From NCBI GenBank assembly GCA_043798435.1, contig JAZDOR010000162.1, positions 1 through 8,282 of the forward strand: DNA of 8,282 nucleotides, written 5' to 3'. Positions within the stretch are counted from its first letter, which is position 1. Every line of letters begins with the position of its first letter. The DNA is from JAGUXG01 sp043798435. GTDB taxonomy: Bacteria; UBA9089; UBA9088; JAGUXG01. Below are positions 1 to 4,600 of the stretch, piece after piece. The notes beneath the pieces are model-generated. The model saw nothing but the letters and a program-made list of their open reading frames with translations, did not search any database and was not told the origin of the DNA. Both the position numbers and the translations under genes were made by a program.

Positions 1-5
1 GTTAT

Positions 6-109
6 GAGTTAACTGCTCAAGGTTTAAGGTTCAAGGTTCACAGTTCAGGGTTGGAGAAGGCGACTTAAACGGTGAACCATGAACCCTGAACATTGAACTC
101 TGACAACTC
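6..109. repeat. Imperfect inverted repeat of GGTTCAA-type words
   Basis: The left arm (about 6-51) is made of repeated words such as AAGGTTCAAGGTTCACAGTT. The right arm (about 72-109) is its imperfect reverse complement, for example AACGGTGAACCATGAA. Together they could form a long cruciform or RNA hairpin. No reading frame is supported here. It lies upstream of the protease promoter region and resembles in style, but not in sequence, the two other intergenic palindromes at 1669-1752 and 2468-2672. Function is unknown. Confidence 0.65.
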
Positions 110-115
110 AATCTT

Positions 116-148
116 TTGGAAACCTGTTGCTTTTAGGTATATTATAAT
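116..148 (+). promoter_or_regulatory. Possible sigma70-type promoter of the S41 protease gene
   Basis: TTGGAA (116-121) is followed after 16 bp by TATATT (138-143), which runs directly into a perfect TATAAT (143-148). This would start transcription near 150-155 and leave a leader of about 95 nt before the ATG at 250. The segment is also copy 1 of a 24-bp repeat that recurs at 1762 and 1862, so it may be a repeat that only looks like a promoter. The remaining 150-249 holds no gene. It contains a TTGACA at 211-216 whose best -10 partner would lie only a few bases from the start codon. Confidence 0.35.
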
Positions 149-249
149 AGCTATCAGCATTCAGCTTTGGTAATTGTTTTGTCTGTTTTGATATCTTCTG
201 TAATTAAATTTTGACAAACAGGACAATAATATCATACCATTAAGACAGA

Positions 250-1608
250 ATGAAAAAAAGAAGTTGGCTCATATTACTGGTAGGTCTCCTGGTTGCAGGT
301 GGATTATTTTCACAGGAGGCATATAAAGATCTTGATATCTTTGCTGAGACATTTTCTCTTGTCAGAAGAGAGTTTGTTGACCCTTCCAAAATAGAGGTAA
401 AGCCCTTAATGTATGGGGCAATCCGCGGCATGCTCTCCACCCTGAATGACCCCTTCACAAGATTTATGGAGCCAGAAAAGAATCAGGAGATGCAGACAGA
501 GCTGGCAGGTTCTTTCGGCGGATTGGGAATAACAATTACCATTAAAGACGATAAACTCATGGTTGTCTCACCTTTGGAAGATACACCCGCTTACAAGGCT
601 GGCATAAAAGCAGAGGACATAATATCCGAGATAGAAGGTACATCAACAAAGGGAATCACCATTGATGAGGCAGTAAAGAAGCTCAGGGGTCCAAAGGGAA
701 CGCAGGTGACCATAACTGTTGTCAGAAAGGGTGAGGCTCAGCCACTTACCTTTACCTTAACCAGGGATATTATTAAGATAAAGAGCGTCAAGTCCGAAAT
801 AATAGATGATGAGACAGTCTACATCAGAATCACCTCCTTTAACAACAACACCGTAGATGAGCTCTCTGAGGTTATCTCAAAACTTCAAGAGAAGAAGCCA
901 GAATATATAATTGTTGACCTTCGCAATAATGGAGGCGGAATACTTCAGGCTGCCCTTGGGGTATCCTCAAGATTTCTTCCTGCAGGCACTCTGGTTGTCT
1001 CTACCAAAGGGAGGGAGGGAACAGGCGAGATAAGATATGTTGCCGAGAACAACCTCCAGAAGATTACAGGAGATATGATTGTTTTAGTTAATGAAGGGTC
1101 AGCCTCTGGGGCTGAGATATTGGCTGGTGCTATTAAGGATAATAAGAGGGGCTTTCTTCTTGGAAAGAAGACCTTTGGCAAAGCCTCAGTCCAGACTGTG
1201 CATAATCTCTCTGATGGCTCAGCCATTGCCCTCACCACAGCCCATTACTACACGCCTGGAGGCTTTCTGATTCATGAAAAAGGGATTGAGCCCAATGTTA
1301 CAGTTGAACAGGAACAGTTTTCAGATGAAAGAAGAAAGGAGATTGAAAAGCTACAAGCAGGAACCTGGACAGAAGGGTTTGTAACCCAACACAATCCTTA
1401 TACAGAGGACGACCTGAAGAAATTTATTGAAGAACTGAAAAAGGCTAAAATAAATGTGGAAAGAAGGGATATTCTCAGGGATATTACATTTAAGCTCAGA
1501 AAGGCTGAAGGAAAACCCGAGCCTTTGATAGACATCTATTATGATAGCCAGCTTCAGAGGGCACTTGAGCTCTTCCATGCTTCAAAATTCTTCGAAAAGA
1601 AAACTTAG
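250..1608 (+). CDS. ctpA: S41 family carboxyl-terminal processing protease (CtpA/Prc type)
   Basis: This is a serine endopeptidase of family S41, which trims or degrades exported proteins from their C-termini in the cell envelope. Residues 1-21 form a signal peptide: basic KKR, a Leu/Val-rich core, and a small-residue region before SQEA. A PDZ domain lies at about 88-165, with GGLGI at 90-94 and an AGIKAEDII element at 117-125. The S41 core lies at about 185-350. Aligning NEGSASGAEILAG with E. coli Prc (Ser430, Asp441, Lys455) places the catalytic pair at Ser286 and Lys311 (in FGKAS), with Asp297 as the third conserved position, so the active site is intact. The length of 452 residues is usual for the family. 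Residues 355-450 are a charged helical tail. The ATG at 250 is preceded only by a weak purine stretch (AAGACAGA), but the signal peptide starting there supports it. The gene stands alone and converges on the HEAT-repeat gene. Confidence 0.93.
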   Translation: MKKRSWLILLVGLLVAGGLFSQEAYKDLDIFAETFSLVRREFVDPSKIEVKPLMYGAIRGMLSTLNDPFTRFMEPEKNQEMQTELAGSFGGLGITITIKDDKLMVVSPLEDTPAYKAGIKAEDIISEIEGTSTKGITIDEAVKKLRGPKGTQVTITVVRKGEAQPLTFTLTRDIIKIKSVKSEIIDDETVYIRITSFNNNTVDELSEVISKLQEKKPEYIIVDLRNNGGGILQAALGVSSRFLPAGTLVVSTKGREGTGEIRYVAENNLQKITGDMIVLVNEGSASGAEILAGAIKDNKRGFLLGKKTFGKASVQTVHNLSDGSAIALTTAHYYTPGGFLIHEKGIEPNVTVEQEQFSDERRKEIEKLQAGTWTEGFVTQHNPYTEDDLKKFIEELKKAKINVERRDILRDITFKLRKAEGKPEPLIDIYYDSQLQRALELFHASKFFEKKT

Positions 1609-1668
1609 GATAGGAAATGAAATGGTATAATAGATCAAAATAAATGTAAATTGCAAATTGTAAAATAA

Positions 1669-1752
1669 CAGAATTCAGAATTCAGAATTCAGAATTCAGA
1701 ATAAATGTGGGTTCTTTCATTCTGACTTCTGTATTCTGACTACTGAATTCTA
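1669..1752. repeat. Hairpin of tandem GAATTCA words
   Basis: The left arm (1669-1702) is a tandem run of the 8-nt word GAATTCAG. The right arm (1719-1752) is its diverged reverse complement. They pair at 29 of 34 positions around a 16-nt loop (1703-1718). It sits between two convergent genes, so it might stop transcription from both sides, although no long T-run follows either arm. The whole 1609-1899 space contains this hairpin and two copies of a 24-bp repeat (1762, 1862), with no supported gene. Confidence 0.8.
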
Positions 1753-1761
1753 TTTAGTTTG

Positions 1762-1891
1762 TTGCAAACCTGATTTGTTTGGGTATAGATCAAAATATTC
1801 TTACCGATTCATCCTTATGGTATGTATATAGCCTAAAGTCTACAGTCTTCTTTGCTTATCTTTGCAAACCTGATTTATTTTGGTAATCTTA
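1762..1891 (+). repeat. Two copies of a 24-bp promoter-like direct repeat
   Basis: The copies at 1762-1785 and 1862-1885 match at 22 of 24 positions. They share TTGCAAACCTGATTT, then TTT and GGTA. A third, more diverged copy (18 of 24 against the 1762 copy) lies at 116-139, upstream of the protease gene. Each begins TTGSAA and has an AT-rich hexamer after 16 bp (TATAGA, TAATCT, TATATT), like a -35/-10 pair. The two downstream copies read toward the 3' end of an opposing gene, where a promoter would be unexpected. They may therefore be a dispersed repeat or antisense promoters. Confidence 0.6.
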
Positions 1892-1899
1892 CCATTTGC

Positions 1900-2445
1900 C
1901 TATCTTTTTCTTGCTTCTTCTACAATCCCTGCTTTTCCCATCGTCATAAGTGCGGATGTTGCTATGGTGGATATCCTTTTATCCTCATAAAAGAGTGCCT
2001 CCCTTAATGGAGCTATAGCCCTTTCATCACCCAATATACCCAAAGCAGAGGCTGATTGCATCCTTACCCACCCATCTTCTTTCTCATCCTTTAAGATATT
2101 TATAAGATAGGGAACAGACTCCTTGTTTTCAATTCCAGCCAAGATTTGGATATATGTCATCCGCGCCCAGTTGCTCCTCTCTTTATTCAAAGTCTCTTTA
2201 AGCAGATAGGGTGCTGCTGGTGTGCCAATAAAGGTGAGCTGGGAAACAGCGGGTTTTGCTGATGTGAATAGCTCAGGCGAATTTGTTTTCTTTGCAATTT
2301 CATCTATTTCCCCTATCCTTCTGTGTATCTCAGCAAGAACATCAGCCCTTAATGGTCTTTCCTTCTGCAACACCTTGTCAAACCAGACCCAGAATCCAAT
2401 TGCAAAGATTACAAAAAAGATTAAAAGTGGAAAGGTCTTTTTCAT
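1900..2445 (-). CDS. Membrane-anchored HEAT-repeat protein
   Basis: The protein has 181 residues. Residues 5-22 form a single hydrophobic helix rich in Phe, Ile and Val after MKKT. This is most likely an uncleaved N-terminal anchor, leaving the rest outside the cytoplasmic membrane. A charged helix follows at 30-55, then HEAT or PBS-lyase-type alpha-alpha repeats at about 92-120, 125-152 and 156-180. The signature pattern is visible in VRMQSASALGILGDERAIAPL (127-147). Such repeats form a curved scaffold for protein binding. No enzyme motif is present, so the partner is unknown. The ATG at 2445 has a good ribosome binding site, GGTGAG (2457-2452), 6 nt upstream. The gene is convergent with the protease gene, and no shared operon is visible. 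Repeat identity is inferred from pattern only. Confidence 0.82.
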   Translation of the reverse strand: MKKTFPLLIFFVIFAIGFWVWFDKVLQKERPLRADVLAEIHRRIGEIDEIAKKTNSPELFTSAKPAVSQLTFIGTPAAPYLLKETLNKERSNWARMTYIQILAGIENKESVPYLINILKDEKEDGWVRMQSASALGILGDERAIAPLREALFYEDKRISTIATSALMTMGKAGIVEEARKR

Positions 2446-2467
2446 TCATTGCTCACCATTAGTTCAC

Positions 2468-2672
2468 AGTCAATAGATAACTACTTACAAAATTGGGGAA
2501 AAAACCATAAAGATAAACCACAAAGTCCACAAAGCATCTTCACAAAGTTCACAAAGATTTATAATATAATTCATTTTCATTCATTCTTTGTGTCCTTTAT
2601 GCTTCCTTTGAGAACTTTGCGGTTAAATATTTCCCAAAGATTTTGAGTAGTTACGTCAATAATCTACTGCTT
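2468..2672. repeat. Large imperfect palindrome with CACAAAG words
   Basis: The left half (about 2468-2556) carries ATAACTACTT, GGGGAAAAAACC, then repeated CACAAAGT and CACAAAG words. The right half (about 2584-2672) carries their reverse complements in reverse order (CTTTGTG, CTTTG, ACTTTGCGGTT, TTTCCC, AGTAGTTA). The nested matches span about 205 bp around an AT-rich centre at 2557-2583. This covers almost the whole space between the HEAT gene and the tRNA. A 65-codon open frame across it is an accident of the palindrome. Patterns of this kind are familiar from intergenic DNA of several environmental bacterial groups. Their function is not known to me. Confidence 0.7.
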
Positions 2673-2694
2673 ACTGTTCATTGCTTACTAAAAA

Positions 2695-2766
2695 AGCCCA
2701 TGGCAGGACTTGAACCTGTAACCTAAGCATTACGAATGGTTTGCTCTCCCATTGAGCTACACGGGC
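2695..2766 (-). tRNA. tRNA-Thr (anticodon CGU), imperfect stems, at the element junction
   Basis: A 72-nt cloverleaf can be folded. The acceptor stem is GCCCGTG with CATGGGC, including one G-T pair. U8 and A9 follow, then D stem GCTC/GAGC with GG in the loop, anticodon loop TTCGTAA (CGU, threonine), a 5-nt variable loop, and T loop TTCAAGT. G1-C72, C2-G71, G35 and U36 agree with threonine identity. CCA is not encoded, and the discriminator is U73. Two defects stand out: a C29-C41 mismatch in the anticodon stem (AACCA against TGCTT) and an A49-C65 mismatch closing the T stem. Its 5' end lies 12 bp past the integrase stop codon on the same strand. No clear promoter separates them, so it may depend on read-through from the integrase gene. 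It is either a hybrid made by integration or a decayed copy. It may not be fully functional. Confidence 0.82.
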
Positions 2767-2778
2767 TAACTTATTGAT

Positions 2779-3822
2779 TTACAAGGAGTTACAGAGCTCT
2801 TTATTTTTATCAAATTTACTTTGTGCCAAAATAGTGCCAACTTTCTGCACCGCATCCATCAAATGTGAGTCTGAAAGATGAGAATATCTCATCGTCATTT
2901 TAATATCTTTATGACCTAAAAGTTGTTGAACTGTTCTTATATCTACACCGCTCATTACAAGATGACTGGCAAAGGTATGTCTTAAGTCGTGAAAGGTAAA
3001 ATCCTCAATCCCTGCCCTCTTTACAGCCTTCTCAAAACCCGTTCTTATTGTCTTTAGCCTATCTCCATCTTTGTTGAAAAAGAGATAATCACTCTTGAAG
3101 TATCGAGGTAGCCCCCTGATGGTCTCATAAAGGGTGTCGTTTATCGGTGTGATTCGAAGTTCGTTATTTTTAGTCTTACTTAGAGTGATGGTTCTATTTC
3201 TTGAATCAATATCACTCCATCTAAGGCTTAGTATCTCTGACCTCCTCATTCCAGTATTTAGGGCAGTAATTACTATCGGTCTTATATGTAGGTCACAGTT
3301 CTCAAGCAAAGAATCAATCTCCTTTAACTTTAAGTATCTAATTCTTCCTGGAGGCTCTTTCAGTTTCTTCACCTTACTTGCAGGGCTAATCTTAACATAG
3401 TCCCACTCAATGGCTTTGGTGTAAAGGTGCTTGATACAGGATAGCTCTCGATTGACAGAGGCAGGTTTTACCTTCAGTAGCCTTTCAGACTTATACTCCT
3501 CTATCATCTGGGAGGTAATCTCAAAGAGGTATTTTGAGTTAAAAGAAGGGATTAAATTTTTGGTTAGAATAGATAAATCTCGCTTAAGCGAACCTGAAGC
3601 CTTGTTTGCTCTGGAAAAGTTAAGATACTCTTTAGCAAAATCAGAAAATAAGACCTTTTTCTCTTCATAAACCCCTAAGTATTCACCTTTGGCAATTTTA
3701 ACCTCAACATCCTTTAAGGCAAGCTCTGCCATCCTCTTTGATCTGCCTATCTTCTTTCTGTATCGTCTGCCCTTAATGATGTAATCTATATACCAGTTGT
3801 CTTCTCGCTTATATACCCTCAT
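2779..3822 (-). CDS. Tyrosine recombinase (phage-type integrase)
   Basis: This site-specific recombinase should integrate and excise the element. It has 347 residues, normal for the family. Residues 1-50 match the N-terminal beta-rich arm-binding region seen in many phage integrases. A SAM-like core-binding domain lies at about 56-140, and the catalytic domain at about 160-320. All active-site residues are present: Arg193 (TGMRRSE), Lys218 (beta-hairpin), His278 and Arg281 (HDLRH), His304 (LLGH) and nucleophile Tyr313 (RYSHLS). It should therefore be active. The ATG at 3822 has a GAGG at 3837-3834, rather far at 11 nt. A four-codon frame (ATG at 3833, TGA at 3821-3819) overlaps the start as ATGA and could aid coupling. 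A dedicated promoter lies just upstream. The stop is 12 bp from the tRNA, the usual place for an attachment site. Confidence 0.96.
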   Translation of the reverse strand: MRVYKREDNWYIDYIIKGRRYRKKIGRSKRMAELALKDVEVKIAKGEYLGVYEEKKVLFSDFAKEYLNFSRANKASGSLKRDLSILTKNLIPSFNSKYLFEITSQMIEEYKSERLLKVKPASVNRELSCIKHLYTKAIEWDYVKISPASKVKKLKEPPGRIRYLKLKEIDSLLENCDLHIRPIVITALNTGMRRSEILSLRWSDIDSRNRTITLSKTKNNELRITPINDTLYETIRGLPRYFKSDYLFFNKDGDRLKTIRTGFEKAVKRAGIEDFTFHDLRHTFASHLVMSGVDIRTVQQLLGHKDIKMTMRYSHLSDSHLMDAVQKVGTILAQSKFDKNKELCNSL

Positions 3823-3848
3823 TTCTTTTTCATCCTCATCTGAGACCT

Positions 3849-3878
3849 ATTATAACAACATTCCTTCTAATGATGCAA
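3849..3878 (-). promoter_or_regulatory. Probable integrase promoter
   Basis: On the minus strand, TTGCAT (3878-3873) is followed after 18 bp by a perfect TATAAT (3854-3849). The predicted start is near 3842, giving a leader of about 20 nt to the integrase ATG at 3822. The -35 begins within 6 bp of the stop codon of the upstream DNA-binding protein. The integrase can therefore be expressed separately from the replication genes. Confidence 0.6.
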
Positions 3879-3883
3879 TTTTT

Positions 3884-4090
3884 TTATCCCACCTCAATAT
3901 CAACAACACGCCTCAATCTTCCCTTACAATGTCTCTTATCAAGCCACTCTGAGACTTCTTTCTCCTTGAATCTTACTAAACCAACCACTTTATAGTAAGG
4001 TATGCGTTCCTCGTGTATCCATCCATAGATAGTAGAGGTTTTAACACTAAGCAATTCAGCTAATTGGTTTATATTAAGAAATCTCTCCAT
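3884..4090 (-). CDS. Small MerR/excisionase-type helix-turn-helix protein
   Basis: This 68-residue protein is almost entirely one winged helix-turn-helix of the excisionase/AlpA (HTH_17) type. Residues 6-12 (NINQLAE) and the segment LLSVKTSTIYGWIHEERIPY (13-32) form the helix-turn-helix. The wing follows in VGLVRFKEKEVSEWL (36-50). Beyond that is a basic tail with KGRLRR (56-61). In integrative elements, proteins of this size next to the integrase usually act as excisionase or as activator of the integrase promoter. That is inferred here from position, with its stop just upstream of the integrase -35. The ATG at 4090 has AGGG (4101-4098) 7 nt upstream. The 41-bp space before it contains a small dyad that could be its own operator. 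Confidence 0.88.
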   Translation of the reverse strand: MERFLNINQLAELLSVKTSTIYGWIHEERIPYYKVVGLVRFKEKEVSEWLDKRHCKGRLRRVVDIEVG

Positions 4091-4105
4091 CTTTAAGCCC
4101 TAATT

Positions 4106-4131
4106 ATGGGTAAATTACCAAACAAACCCAT
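4106..4131. promoter_or_regulatory. Nested dyad upstream of the excisionase-like gene (possible operator)
   Basis: ATGGGT (4106-4111) and ACCCAT (4126-4131) form an outer inverted repeat with a 14-nt spacer. GGTAA (4109-4113) and TTACC (4115-4119) form an inner palindrome around one base. A -10-like CATAAT (minus strand, 4108-4103) overlaps it, though without a clear -35. The dyad lies between the zinc-protein stop and the start of a DNA-binding protein, so autoregulation is plausible but unproven. Confidence 0.3.
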
Positions 4132-4551
4132 TTAATCCTCACCTATGTAGCCTCCCTTTTTCTCCAGTTCCTTTCTCTTCTCTTCCCTCTGCTGGGGAGA
4201 CATAGCCACTAACCACCTGATACTCTCATCAATTTGTCCCTTTCCATCTCTCAGCTCCAATGCCCTGAGCATTGTATTAGCAAGATAACCAACTACGCTG
4301 GCTACTTTGGGGTCAACCTCCCCAATCCTCACCTGATTTATACTCTCCCCTAATAACGCTATCACATCGTCAACCTTCTCTATCCTAACAGCAGACTCAA
4401 GAAGCACAGCTCTTTGACCCCTTTTGCCACCCTTTATTTGTGCTATTTTTCTCTCTTTAGCCTTCTCTGGATTATGAAAGAAGCAATAGTCCAACCCTTT
4501 CATAGGAGGAGCATCACAACCCTTATATTTGCAAACCTTACCTTTTTTCAT
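4132..4551 (-). CDS. CCCH zinc-binding mobile-element protein of unknown function
   Basis: From the ATG at 4551 the protein has 139 residues. It opens with a probable zinc site, Cys7, Cys12, Cys23 and His26 (CKYKGC then YCFFH), directly followed by NPEK and a basic KERK/GGKRGQR stretch (residues 33-47). This Cys-x4-Cys-x10-Cys-x2-His pattern with a following HNPEKAKER is one I recognise from uncharacterised phage and island proteins. The rest is helical, with a conserved-looking DPKVASVVGYLANTMLRALE segment (about 80-99) and a charged C-terminus. DNA or RNA binding is a guess. The frame also extends to an ATG at 4581 and a TTG at 4617, the latter overlapping the primase by 17 bp. I prefer 4551 because the zinc site then sits at the N-terminus and the start follows a small coupled frame (TAA-T-ATG), although it has no ribosome binding site of its own. 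Confidence 0.78.
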   Translation of the reverse strand: MKKGKVCKYKGCDAPPMKGLDYCFFHNPEKAKERKIAQIKGGKRGQRAVLLESAVRIEKVDDVIALLGESINQVRIGEVDPKVASVVGYLANTMLRALELRDGKGQIDESIRWLVAMSPQQREEKRKELEKKGGYIGED

Positions 4552-4552
4552 A

Positions 4553-4600
4553 TTACTTGAGTAATGAGGAGGGGGTATCATCTCCAGAATTCTTCTGCAT
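4553..4600 (-). CDS. Possible 15-codon coupling ORF between primase and zinc protein
   Basis: The ATG at 4600 follows the primase stop TAA (4603-4601) without a gap. It has GAGGG (4615-4611) 10 nt upstream. The frame encodes MQKNSGDDTPSSLLK and ends in TAA at 4555-4553, one base before the zinc-protein ATG at 4551. It could carry ribosomes from the primase gene to the zinc-protein gene, which lacks its own ribosome binding site. Alternatively it is chance, if the zinc protein really starts at 4581 or 4617. Confidence 0.25.
   Translation of the reverse strand: MQKNSGDDTPSSLLK

Noticed and set aside
211..240. TTGACA upstream of the protease gene as its promoter
   Set aside because: The best -10 partner (TACCAT, 235-240) would start transcription at about the start codon. 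The 116-148 candidate is more sensible.
945..1238. 97-codon minus-strand open frame
   Set aside because: It is antisense to the S41 catalytic core, whose active-site residues are intact.
1669..1702. Tandem GAATTCA words considered as a CRISPR array
   Set aside because: The unit is only 8 nt with no spacers and no cas genes nearby. It is one arm of a hairpin.
2449..2646. 65-codon plus-strand open frame between the HEAT gene and the tRNA
   Set aside because: It runs through the large imperfect palindrome, and its codons follow the repeat words. There is no protein-like pattern.
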